Assembly: GCA_017550335.1 (NCBI GenBank)
Contig: JAFZPM010000018.1
Span: forward strand, 1-57,389
Direction of reading: 5' to 3'
DNA: 57,389 bases
DNA from: Paludibacteraceae bacterium
Lineage (GTDB): Bacteria; Bacteroidota; Bacteroidia; Bacteroidales; Paludibacteraceae
Of this stretch, positions 1-7,910 are shown piece after piece (position 1 is the stretch's first letter; the number at the start of each line of letters is the position of its first letter). A program made the translations under genes and the position numbers. The notes beneath the pieces are model-generated. The model saw only the letters and a list, made by a program, of their open reading frames with translations, made no database searches and had not been told where the DNA came from.

Positions 1-101
1 CAACACAGGCAGGGGTGTTAACCCCTGTACGATGGAACCGAGGATAACCCGAACCCCGAAGGGGTGACACCCTTGCGAATTATGAATTTTGAATTAAAAA
101 T
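1..101. repeat. Compound palindromic intergenic repeat, copy A
   Basis: This 101-base unit recurs at 170-270 with two substitutions (T/C in the first hairpin loop, A/C near base 44) and in diverged form near 32227-32304. It holds two short hairpins, CAGGGGT-GTTA-ACCCCTG and ACCCC-GAA-GGGGT, and ends in an AT-rich tail of GAATTATGAATTTTGAATT type. It looks like a non-coding dispersed element. It starts at base 1, so the contig may have broken within it. The open frame across 18-239 is only the repeat read through and is not a gene. Confidence 0.8.
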
Positions 102-169
102 TAAGAATTGGCTGGGGAATGTGCGTATCCTCCACAATGCGCATAGTTTAAGCCCCAACGGGGCGGCCA

Positions 170-270
170 CAACACAGGCAGGGGTGCTAACCCCTGTACG
201 ATGGAACCGCGGATAACCCGAACCCCGAAGGGGTGACACCCTTGCGAATTATGAATTTTGAATTAAAAAT
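170..270. repeat. Compound palindromic intergenic repeat, copy B
   Basis: This is the second copy of the 101-base unit, 169 bases after copy A, 74 bases upstream of the ccsBA start. It is preceded at 162-170 by another small palindrome, GCCCC-AAC-GGGGC. Copy C has an ACCCC-GAA-GGGGT palindrome in the equivalent place, so the full element probably has three hairpins. Nothing coding is seen in 1-311. Confidence 0.8.
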
Positions 271-311
271 CATGAAACGTTAGTTCAACATATTCAATCA
301 TGATTTTTGAC

Positions 312-319
312 TATTTTTG
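312..319 (+). promoter_or_regulatory. Putative -7 promoter element of ccsBA
   Basis: TATTTTTG matches the Bacteroidetes TAnnTTTG -7 consensus exactly. Transcription would begin near 325, which leaves a leader of about 18 bases before ATG 344. That argues against the in-frame TTG at 317. No TTTG sits at the usual -33 distance. Confidence 0.55.
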
Positions 320-343
320 TCCAATCAAACAAAAAAAGGATTC

Positions 344-2311
344 ATGCGAAACAAAACGCTGAAATATATCATCACAGGCCTATTTGCCGCGATCATCATC
401 GCAATGGCGGCCGCCACCTTCTTCGACCAATACACTGCGGAGGAACAGATATACTCCTCCCTATGGTTCTGCGGATTGTGGGCGGGGCTCTCCCTCCTCT
501 CCGCCTTGGTATTCTTCAAGAAGCTGACGGGCAAGGCCTCCACATTGTTGTTCCACCTCTCCTTCCTGGTCATCTTGGCTGGTGCATTGGCCACCAAACT
601 GACCTCCAAAGAGGGGATGTTGCACCTGCGCTGCGGAGAGAAAACAGACTACTTCATCCTTAAGAAGAATACGTTCAAGGAGGATCTCGGGTTTGAAGTG
701 CGGCTGGACAGCTTCGTTGTCCTGAACTACCAAGGCACACAGATGCCGCAGGACTACGCCAGCCACCTCACCATACTCGACAACGGGGAGCAACTTCAAG
801 CCTCCGTCTCGATGAACAACATCTTCAAGAGGAAGGGTTTCCGCTTCTACCAGACAAGTTTCGACGAAGACCGGCAAGGAAGCATCCTATCCGTGAGCTA
901 CGACCCGATAGGGATCCCGCTCACCTACCTCGGATACCTGCTCTTCGCTCTGTCGGGCATTTGGATGCTCTTCTCCAGGAAGACCGCCTTCCTGCAGTTG
1001 CTGCGCCATCCTTTGCTACGGAAGGGAGGGCTATTCGTCCTGTTGCTCTGCGTGTGCCACCAAGCCTTGCCCCAAGAGAGGAAAGTGCCGACCATAAATG
1101 CGGAGCAGGCCGAACAATTGTCCGAGAAACAAATCGTCTACAACGGACGCATCGCACCGTTCAACACGATGGCTAGGGATTTCCTCCTGAAGACCTACGG
1201 GAAGTCCACCTACCATCAACTAACCCCTGAGCAGGTGGTATGCGGTTGGATATACCGTCCTGAGGTCTGGAAGAACGAAAAGATGATCCTCGTCAAGGAC
1301 AAGCAGCTGCGGCAGCAACTCGGACTAGAGGAGTACGCCTCCTTCACCGATTTCTTCGATGAAAAGGAAAATTATCGGCTGAACGGATTACCTCTCACCA
1401 AAGGCGTGCGGGAGACCGACGAGAAGGTGGGTGTGATCCTCATGCTCACCCAAGGGAAACTATTCTCCGAAAGCAGTGTGACGCTCCCCGAGGCGAAGAT
1501 CAAGGCGGAGCTCTTCTACAATAGGATTAACTTCGCCAAGATCCTATTCATGCTGAATCTGACGCTCGGGTTCGCCGCTTTCCTGCTCATGGTCTTCGCC
1601 AGCGAGTCCAGTTTCTCCGAGAAGTTCTACAAAACACTGAAGGCAATCCTAGTCGCCGCCCTGTTCTTCGACCTCTGCGGCTACATCCTGCGATGGTACA
1701 TCTCAGGACGCATTCCGCTGGGCAACGGCTACGAGACCATGCTCTTCATGTCACTGATCATCATGGCAATGGGTATAGTCATCAAAGGGAAATTCGCCAC
1801 ATCGGCAGGCTTCCTCCTGTCAGGGTTCACCCTGTTGGTGGCCTATCTCGGGCAAAAGAACCCGCAGATCACGCCGTTGATGCCCGTGCTCAATTCACCA
1901 ATCCTCAGCGCCCACGTATCGACGATCATGATCGCCTACAGCCTATTGGCCTTCACCTTCTTCAACGGAATATTCTCCCTCTTCTTCAAGGAAGAGGAGA
2001 AGAAGACACAGCTGGCACTGATCAGCCGCATCATGCTCTACCCTGCGGAGATACTGCTCGGCATAGGCATCTTCCTCGGAGCCGTTTGGGCCAACATATC
2101 ATGGGGCACTTACTGGAGTTGGGACCCGAAGGAGACCTGGGCCCTGATCACCTTCATGGTCTACGCCGTGCCATTCCACTCAACTGATTTAAAGTTCTTG
2201 CGGGGCAATCGCAACCTGCATTTATACTTTATAATTTCTTTCGCAGCCGTGCTGTTCACCTACTTCGGAGTCAATTATTTCCTAGGCGGCATGCACAGCT
2301 ATGCGAATTAA
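344..2311 (+). CDS. ccsBA: Cytochrome c biogenesis protein, ResB/CcsA fusion (CcsBA type)
   Basis: System II cytochrome c maturation: this fused integral membrane protein is thought to carry haem across the inner membrane and attach it to apocytochrome CXXCH motifs. The first ~230 residues resemble ResB: membrane helices around a periplasmic stretch, ending in the typical YDPIGIPLTYLGY segment. The C-terminal half is CcsA-like, with a tryptophan-rich WWD-type motif (WGTYWSWDPKETW) around residues 587-599 of 655. ATG 344 is chosen over TTG 317 because of an AGGA just upstream and the -7 element at 312-319. It appears monocistronic or paired with the Rid-like gene 54 bases downstream. The family call is firm; ccsBA is a descriptive symbol. 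Confidence 0.9.
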   Translation: MRNKTLKYIITGLFAAIIIAMAAATFFDQYTAEEQIYSSLWFCGLWAGLSLLSALVFFKKLTGKASTLLFHLSFLVILAGALATKLTSKEGMLHLRCGEKTDYFILKKNTFKEDLGFEVRLDSFVVLNYQGTQMPQDYASHLTILDNGEQLQASVSMNNIFKRKGFRFYQTSFDEDRQGSILSVSYDPIGIPLTYLGYLLFALSGIWMLFSRKTAFLQLLRHPLLRKGGLFVLLLCVCHQALPQERKVPTINAEQAEQLSEKQIVYNGRIAPFNTMARDFLLKTYGKSTYHQLTPEQVVCGWIYRPEVWKNEKMILVKDKQLRQQLGLEEYASFTDFFDEKENYRLNGLPLTKGVRETDEKVGVILMLTQGKLFSESSVTLPEAKIKAELFYNRINFAKILFMLNLTLGFAAFLLMVFASESSFSEKFYKTLKAILVAALFFDLCGYILRWYISGRIPLGNGYETMLFMSLIIMAMGIVIKGKFATSAGFLLSGFTLLVAYLGQKNPQITPLMPVLNSPILSAHVSTIMIAYSLLAFTFFNGIFSLFFKEEEKKTQLALISRIMLYPAEILLGIGIFLGAVWANISWGTYWSWDPKETWALITFMVYAVPFHSTDLKFLRGNRNLHLYFIISFAAVLFTYFGVNYFLGGMHSYAN

Positions 2312-2350
2312 GAATTTTGAATTTTGAATTAAGAATTTTGAAACGTTAGT
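2312..2350. repeat. AT-rich GAATTAAGAATTTTGAA spacer repeat
   Basis: The spacer is made of iterated AAGAATTTTGAATT motifs ending in TTGAAACGTTAGTT. The same ending (TGAAACGTTAGTT) occurs at about 273-285, right after palindromic copy B and before ccsBA. Related AT-rich strings lie at 83-110, 31707-31729, 32158-32180 and 25897-25925. They behave like a dispersed filler or tail of the palindromic element; no function is evident. Confidence 0.5.
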
Positions 2351-2365
2351 TTGAAGCAGTCATTT

Positions 2366-3508
2366 ATGATGGAAAGATTTAACATATACTACAAAGAGAT
2401 CAACGCACATGCGGAGGTGTCCCGTTTCGCCCCCAAGGGAAAGACGGAGGAGTACCACGTCATGATCCATGTCGCACCATGCGACGAAATGTTTTCCCAG
2501 CAGTACCAAAGGATCTGCCAAGCGGAAGATTTGTTACTACAACATCCTGGCATACAGGGTGCCAAGGTGATTTTCAAACGATACTTCGTCAGCGACGCGA
2601 CCAACCAGAAGCCACTGATGAGGCAAGAGAACACCGATGCGGTATCCCTCATCCAACAACCTCCTATGGACGGCAGCAAGATAGCTGTATGGATCTATTT
2701 GGCCAAAGATATGGAGGTCACTGCCAAGGAGGGATGCATGACCGCATCACACAACGGATATACGCACATCTACAAGATGGGCATGCACGAGCATAACGGG
2801 GACAGCGCCACACAGACGGAGAGCCTGCTGTTGGACTACGAGGAGACGTTGGCGAAGTTCAACGCCACCCTTGCGGACAACTGCATACGCACCTGGTTCT
2901 TTGTGCGCGACGTCGACACGCAGTACGCCGGAATGGTGAAGGCCCGCCGGGAGAACTTCACGGAGCAAGGGCTCACAGAGAAAACACACTATATCGCTTC
3001 GACCGGCATCGGCGGATTGCCTGCCGACACCCGCTCACTCGTACAACTCGACACCTATGCGCTCACAGGGCATGAACCAACGCAGGTCAGGTATCTCTAC
3101 GCACCAGCCTACCTCAACCCCACCTACGAATACGGTGTGACCTTCGAACGGGGCACTTGCGTGGAATACGGAGACAGGGCGGAGATCTACATCTCAGGCA
3201 CGGCCAGCATCGACAACAAGGGCAATGTGCTCCACCTTGGAGACATTCAGAAACAGACCTTCAGGATGATGGAGAACGTCAACGCATTGCTCGCGGAGGC
3301 CGGGAGCGGATTCCAGGACATCGCGCAGATCATCGTCTACCTACGCGACGTGAGCGACTACGCCATGGTGAAAGCGATATTCGACGAGAGATTCCCGGAC
3401 ATTCCACGCGTCATCACCCTCGCACCCGTCTGCAGACCCACATGGCTCATCGAGATGGAGTGCATCGCCATCACAGAAAGGGAAAGTAATAAATTTAGGG
3501 ATTTCTAA
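2366..3508 (+). CDS. Rid-family (YjgF/RidA-like) protein
   Basis: A 380-residue protein whose last ~120 residues (from about 255) look like a YjgF/YER057c/UK114 domain: AEIYISGTASID, then a QTFRMMENVNALLAEAG helix, a DIAQIIVYLRDVSDY strand/turn and a terminal IEMECIAI strand. Rid proteins deaminate reactive enamines or imines; chorismatases share the fold. The N-terminal ~250 residues are a separate region, as in the longer Rid-like/chorismatase-like proteins of Bacteroidetes. ATG 2366 is preferred to the TTG at 2351; ATG 2369 follows immediately. Substrate cannot be inferred. It lies downstream of ccsBA in the same direction across an AT-rich repeat spacer. Confidence 0.75.
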   Translation: MMERFNIYYKEINAHAEVSRFAPKGKTEEYHVMIHVAPCDEMFSQQYQRICQAEDLLLQHPGIQGAKVIFKRYFVSDATNQKPLMRQENTDAVSLIQQPPMDGSKIAVWIYLAKDMEVTAKEGCMTASHNGYTHIYKMGMHEHNGDSATQTESLLLDYEETLAKFNATLADNCIRTWFFVRDVDTQYAGMVKARRENFTEQGLTEKTHYIASTGIGGLPADTRSLVQLDTYALTGHEPTQVRYLYAPAYLNPTYEYGVTFERGTCVEYGDRAEIYISGTASIDNKGNVLHLGDIQKQTFRMMENVNALLAEAGSGFQDIAQIIVYLRDVSDYAMVKAIFDERFPDIPRVITLAPVCRPTWLIEMECIAITERESNKFRDF

Positions 3509-3529
3509 ACAATGGATTAGGCTGCGGCA

Positions 3530-3889
3530 TCAACCACGGACGCCCTCCCAACGAAGGTAATAACGCCATGCGGAGAAGTGCTTACGACGCTTCAAATAGG
3601 TGAAATCCTGGTCGTTGGAGAAAGCCTCCCGCTCGAAAGAGATGCTTCGGTAAGGATTAATGCCCCGGTCGAAGAGACTACGGAGAAGCCAAAAGAGCCA
3701 CTCCAGCAAATAAAAGAGATAGAAAAAAAGGAAGAGCGTCTCCACCATCTGCGCCGTATGGATCCGCTCGTGGTTGAGCACCCGTTCGTTCACATGCGAG
3801 GCATACAGTTTACGCACAAACAACATGCCGAAGAGGTTGATGGCGATGAAGCCCTTGGGAGGCAATATGCGATTGACGAAGATCTTCAT
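3530..3889 (-). CDS. Small membrane protein with HEXXH motif
   Basis: About 119 residues. The motif NHERIHTAQ contains HEXXH (HERIH), the zinc-binding signature of many metallopeptidases. It is followed by a very hydrophobic segment (about 20 residues, FLFFYLFYLLEWLFWLL) and then SFEREAFSND, where a glutamate could be a third metal ligand. This looks like a minimal membrane-linked zincin fold of the kind widespread and unnamed in Bacteroidetes; protease activity is not established. ATG 3889 is used; a GTG at 3898 is also in frame and would sit 4 bases after the upstream DUF4294 stop, so the two genes are almost certainly co-transcribed. Confidence 0.7.
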   Translation of the reverse strand: MKIFVNRILPPKGFIAINLFGMLFVRKLYASHVNERVLNHERIHTAQMVETLFLFFYLFYLLEWLFWLLRSLFDRGINPYRSISFEREAFSNDQDFTYLKRRKHFSAWRYYLRWEGVRG

Positions 3890-3901
3890 GCCTGACACCC
3901 G

Positions 3902-4513
3902 CTACAACTGACCCGCCTCCACCAGATTGATGACACGCTCGACAATCTTATCATCTTCATTGTTAGGATCATAGGTAGTCTTCAGATTCGCACCCATCAT
4001 CTTGGCGAAACCTTGCCAGAACACCGCACGGAATCCTCCGCGGAACTGTTTGATCAACTGATAGGATGTCTTGTTGCACTCACGGTCCACCAAGCGAATC
4101 AGCATCTTACCCTGGGACAACGTGAATTTCCTCATGACAGGTTTATATGTCGCAAGCAACTCATCCTCCTTCGCCTCCATATATTTCTTTCTTGCCTTGT
4201 CATCCGGCAAAGCTGCCATCTCCTTATCCATCTCCTTCAGCATCTTTCCGATCATCTTCGCATACGGCAATGTCTTCTTCACATCACGGACGGTTTTCCA
4301 ATAAAACTTCTCCTGCTTCTTGTCCTTGAAGACCAATACAGGATAGACATACACCTGAGGAAGAAGGATGTTCGGGATCGTATCTCCGTCCACATCCACG
4401 ATAGCGGGAACGACATAGCCCCCCTCATCAGAACCATCCTGAGCGAAAGCCCCCACGAAAAAAGAAGAAAGGCAAACGCACATTATAAGATATTTTATTA
4501 CCTTTGTCATCAT
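3902..4513 (-). CDS. DUF4294 domain-containing exported protein
   Basis: 203 residues with an N-terminal signal peptide (hydrophobic stretch ending AFAQ, residues ~8-25). The mature part starts with an acidic linker, then DGDTIPNILLPQVYVYP and a charged helical region KFYWKTVRDVKKTLPYAKMI, the pattern I associate with DUF4294 of Bacteroidetes. Function unknown. First gene of a two-gene unit with the HEXXH protein. Two ATG codons (4513, 4510) are adjacent. A consensus -7 element lies at 4538-4545. Confidence 0.8.
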   Translation of the reverse strand: MMTKVIKYLIMCVCLSSFFVGAFAQDGSDEGGYVVPAIVDVDGDTIPNILLPQVYVYPVLVFKDKKQEKFYWKTVRDVKKTLPYAKMIGKMLKEMDKEMAALPDDKARKKYMEAKEDELLATYKPVMRKFTLSQGKMLIRLVDRECNKTSYQLIKQFRGGFRAVFWQGFAKMMGANLKTTYDPNNEDDKIVERVINLVEAGQL

Positions 4514-4537
4514 CTACACTGTTATATATGCCATATG

Positions 4538-4545
4538 CAAATGTA
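4538..4545 (-). promoter_or_regulatory. Putative -7 promoter element of the DUF4294 operon
   Basis: Read on the minus strand the site is TACATTTG followed by C, an exact TAnnTTTG match about 25 bases upstream of the DUF4294 start codon. Confidence 0.55.
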
Positions 4546-4584
4546 GCATAATAAACAAGCAAAACAATTTGTTAAACAAAAAAA

Positions 4585-5412
4585 ATGAAGATTATTCCTG
4601 TTTTTATTGCATTTTTTAGCATTTCAGTTTTCAATGGTTCAGCAGAGACGACACCCAACTGCGTGCGCGCCTCAGCCGGAGAGTGTCTCGCCTATGATGT
4701 CGGGACGGAAGGCCCGCTCCTTTGCGACGCCAAGGTCTGCCGTCTCTACGCCACCTTCGGCAACCACTACCTCGCCCAAGAACTCAGTCACAGCAAACTG
4801 GAGGCCATCATCCCGGCCCGCTCCCTCGTCTTCGCCGTCGACATGGATTGGTTCGGCTATGCGCTCTACAACCGCCTGCGCACCCACTGTGCCCTCTCCA
4901 AACGGCTGAGCGGACATTGCGCCATCGGGGTGGGCTTCCGGCTCGCCTCCCTCCACTACGAAGGGAATGAGCGGAGAAGCCTTTCACTGGCGGAAGACCT
5001 CACCTTCCTCTACCAAGGCAGGAGAACAAACCTCTATGCGAAGGGGGAAAACCTCTTCGACACGGGTTGGCGAGGCATCTGCGGAGAACGGTTCAAGGAA
5101 CCGATGCGCACGACCCTGGGCGTTCAATTCCTCTTCTCCGAAAGCGTCAGTTGCGCCCTCGAATCCTACTGGGAGGAGGAACGGAACCTCTTCGGACGGT
5201 TCGGCACTTGCTACGACATCAGCAAGTTCCAGCTAAGATGCGGCGCCATGGGTCCACCCATATCCCCCACCTTCGGGTGCGGATTCCTCGGAAGGAATTT
5301 CCGGCTGGACCTCTCCGCCCGCTGGATCCGTAACCTCGGATATGCGCTTGACTGCGGCATCGGTTACACTTTCAACAAAAAAGAATCGGAAGTCCTACTT
5401 ATCAACGAATAA
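4585..5412 (+). CDS. Exported beta-barrel-like protein of unknown function
   Basis: 275 residues: signal peptide (residues 1-~20, cut near NGSAE), then alternating polar/hydrophobic strands such as HCAIGVGFRLASL, TLGVQFLFSESVSCALES and YALDCGIGYTF. This suggests a small outer-membrane barrel ending near the C-terminus. I do not recognise a named family. It lies 3 bases upstream of the HhH/barrel gene at 5416 and must be co-transcribed with it, so the two products may act together at the outer membrane. Many cysteines (at least eight) are spread through the mature region, unusual for a barrel. Confidence 0.6.
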   Translation: MKIIPVFIAFFSISVFNGSAETTPNCVRASAGECLAYDVGTEGPLLCDAKVCRLYATFGNHYLAQELSHSKLEAIIPARSLVFAVDMDWFGYALYNRLRTHCALSKRLSGHCAIGVGFRLASLHYEGNERRSLSLAEDLTFLYQGRRTNLYAKGENLFDTGWRGICGERFKEPMRTTLGVQFLFSESVSCALESYWEEERNLFGRFGTCYDISKFQLRCGAMGPPISPTFGCGFLGRNFRLDLSARWIRNLGYALDCGIGYTFNKKESEVLLINE

Positions 5413-5415
5413 GAG

Positions 5416-7407
5416 ATGAAAAGACCTGTTTTCACTGCCCTACTCCTGCTGCACACGCTCCTGTGCCTGCCGCAGGAGGATCTCTTCTCCGAACAATTCA
5501 TCGATGCGATGGAATCCTTCCAAGATGAGGACGGGGAGCAACTGGACGTCGAGGACCTATACGACATCCTCAACGAACTAAAGGTCAATAAATTAGACCT
5601 CAACAAAGCGACGGAGGAAGAGTTCGAGCAATTGCCCTTCCTCTCCCCTTCAGACGCCCGAAACCTCGTGCGCCACAGGGAACTCTACGGCAACTACCAG
5701 ACACTCTACGAGCTGAAGCACATCCCCGACTTCACGAAGGAGAAGATCGACCAACTGCTTCCCTTCGTGGTCATCCGGGAGAACGAGAAGCGTCTCACCC
5801 TGCAGGAACGCCTGAGGAAGAGCCAGTCGCAGTTCTACGTCGCGGCGGACCGCTTCCTGCAGCAAAAGAAAGGATACCTGCCCGACAGCACAGGGACGAG
5901 CCGATACGCAGGCTCCCCCTACCATTACTACGGAAAATACCTCTTCAACGCGGAACGCCTGAAAGCCTCGCTCGTAGGCGAAAAAGACGCAGGAGAGGCG
6001 GAATGGAGCCGCAACGGACACGGATTCGACTTCGCCAGCGCCTCCTTGGAAATGGAAGGCACGAAATGGATGAAGCAACTCTGCTTGGGAGACTACAAGG
6101 CGAACTTCGGACAGGGACTGGTCGTCGGCACCGGCTCCATCCTCGGGAAGAACGCCAGCATCACCAACGCCTACAAGAACACGCAGGGGATCAAACGATA
6201 CGCCTCCACCGGCGAGAGCAGTTTCTTCAGGGGCGCCGCGGCCACCTTAGGCCGGGGCTCACTCCGCGGCACACTCTTCGGCTCCTATCGCCAAGCGGAC
6301 GCCACCCTCAAAGGGGAGAAGATCACCTCGTTCAAGACCGACGGCATGCACCGCACTATCCAAGAGATCGAGAAGAAAAAGAACCATACGGAGAAGCTTT
6401 GGGGCCTCAACCTCAGCTTCAAGCGCAAGAGCCTGACGCTCGGAGCCACCCTGCTACACTACCACTACTCCAGAACACTACACCCTGCGGAGAAGGCCTA
6501 CACGCTCTTCCGCCTATCGGAGACCAGCACACACTGGAACGTCGGACTGGACTACAAGGCGAGGCTACGGCACATCACCTTCTACGGAGAGAGCGCCCTC
6601 GACGCCAACGGACACTTCGCCACACTGAACGGCGCCGCCATCTACCCCCTCTCCCGACTAGAGATCTCCTTGGCGCAACGCTACTACCAACCCGCCTATC
6701 AATCCAACTACGGAGGCGGATTCGCCGAGAACTCCAGGGTGGAGAACGAGCAAGGCATCTACCTCAGCACCCGATTCACCCCCTTCAAACGACTTATCCT
6801 ATCAGCCTATGCGGACGCCTACAGGTTCCCGTGGGCACTCTACGCCTCCCCCACCCCTTCGTCGGGGCAAGAGCTTTGTCTCCTGGCCAACGTGAAGATG
6901 ACAAAACAGACGGACCTGACCCTCAAATACAAGTACAAGGAGAAAAGCGAGGAGGAGAACCATAAACGCACGCTCCGAAGCACCCTCAACACGCAGATAC
7001 GAAGATGGAGGATACAAACAATCCTGGAAGGGAACCGCACCGACAAGGGTGGGCAATCCCCCACCTACGGATGGATCCTCTCGCAGACCCACACGGGTAA
7101 CCTCCCCAAGCTACACCTCTCCTTCGCCCTCCGCTACGCCTACTTCCAGGCGGAGAACTACGACAACCGCATCTACATCTACGAGAAGGACCTACCCTAC
7201 ACGCTCTCCTTCCCGATGCACTACGGCAAAGGGCATAGGCTTGCGCTCAGTCTCTCTTGGAAGAAGACCGAACGTCTACAACTGATCGCGAAAGCGGGAT
7301 GTTTCGTCTATACGGACGGACGCGCCAGCATCGGCACGGGACAAGAGATGATGGAGGGAAATATCTCCACACAGGTGAAATTCATGGTCAAGGCGGTTAT
7401 TCCATAG
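5416..7407 (+). CDS. Helix-hairpin-helix plus predicted outer-membrane barrel protein
   Basis: 663 residues with a signal peptide (MKRPVFTALLLLHTLLCLPQ). Residues ~50-120 hold a ComEA-type helix-hairpin-helix pair: LDLNKATEEEFEQLPFLSPSDA, then YELKHIPDFTKEKIDQLLPF. The rest (about residue 140 on) is rich in aromatic-ended strands such as RLEISLAQRYYQPAYQSNYGGGF and LHLSFALRYAYFQAENYD, consistent with a large outer-membrane barrel. Proteins of this shape are common and uncharacterised in Bacteroidetes. HhH motifs usually bind DNA, so a part in DNA uptake can be imagined but is not shown. It starts 3 bases after the 4585 gene. Confidence 0.7.
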   Translation: MKRPVFTALLLLHTLLCLPQEDLFSEQFIDAMESFQDEDGEQLDVEDLYDILNELKVNKLDLNKATEEEFEQLPFLSPSDARNLVRHRELYGNYQTLYELKHIPDFTKEKIDQLLPFVVIRENEKRLTLQERLRKSQSQFYVAADRFLQQKKGYLPDSTGTSRYAGSPYHYYGKYLFNAERLKASLVGEKDAGEAEWSRNGHGFDFASASLEMEGTKWMKQLCLGDYKANFGQGLVVGTGSILGKNASITNAYKNTQGIKRYASTGESSFFRGAAATLGRGSLRGTLFGSYRQADATLKGEKITSFKTDGMHRTIQEIEKKKNHTEKLWGLNLSFKRKSLTLGATLLHYHYSRTLHPAEKAYTLFRLSETSTHWNVGLDYKARLRHITFYGESALDANGHFATLNGAAIYPLSRLEISLAQRYYQPAYQSNYGGGFAENSRVENEQGIYLSTRFTPFKRLILSAYADAYRFPWALYASPTPSSGQELCLLANVKMTKQTDLTLKYKYKEKSEEENHKRTLRSTLNTQIRRWRIQTILEGNRTDKGGQSPTYGWILSQTHTGNLPKLHLSFALRYAYFQAENYDNRIYIYEKDLPYTLSFPMHYGKGHRLALSLSWKKTERLQLIAKAGCFVYTDGRASIGTGQEMMEGNISTQVKFMVKAVIP

Positions 7408-7412
7408 GCAGG

Positions 7413-7910
7413 TCAGACAACCTCCGCGAAAAGGCTCAGGTTCTCGTCCACGTAATGGGCGATAGCCTCGGTGGTCTCCTCTTCGATCAGGAAGAACTTC
7501 TCCTCCAGTTCATCGAAGACCTCGAAGTCCACATACATGGCCAGGAACTCCTCCTCGGTGGTCTCCCGTTCCAGCTCTTTCCGGTTGTCCATGTAGATCG
7601 TCCTCGCGTCATAGACCAGTTTGGCGAGTTGGCGTGCCCCGAAGAGTCGCATCGATTTCGCGAAAGGGTTCTGGAAGAAGTAGCCACCATAGCCGTTCTG
7701 GATCAGCTGGACGAAGCCCCCGTCGTTCATCTCGTTGCGGAAGATGGAGTACGCCAGCAAGGTGTTCTGGTAAGCGTTCAGCTTGGCCATGCCTTCGGCG
7801 GTGAGTTCGCCGCCCATCTCAGCCCAATACTTATCCACGAAGAGGGCGATGAACTCGTCCATGCCCTTCCCAGCCGCCTCACGCAGCTCCGCGTCAGAGA
7901 CCTGTATCAT
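7413..7910 (-). CDS. DMP19/DUF4375-like protein
   Basis: 165 residues from ATG 7910. The core LLAYSIFRNEMNDGGFVQLIQNGYGGYF is the hallmark of the DMP19/DUF4375 group (E-x-x-N-G-G-F/Y-x-Q-x-x-x-N). The group is named after a DNA-mimic protein, but most members have no assigned role and DNA mimicry should not be assumed. The C-terminal third is strongly acidic (FEVFDELEEKFFLIEEETTE). The start overlaps the end of the HU-like/SPOR gene by 17 bases, so they are coupled. A second family member lies at 31730-32164. Confidence 0.75.
   Translation of the reverse strand: MIQVSDAELREAAGKGMDEFIALFVDKYWAEMGGELTAEGMAKLNAYQNTLLAYSIFRNEMNDGGFVQLIQNGYGGYFFQNPFAKSMRLFGARQLAKLVYDARTIYMDNRKELERETTEEEFLAMYVDFEVFDELEEKFFLIEEETTEAIAHYVDENLSLFAEVV

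Noticed and set aside
18..239. Open frame on the minus strand across the first repeats
   Set aside because: It is the palindromic repeat translated, with an internal near-duplication at the 169-base repeat period and no start signal.
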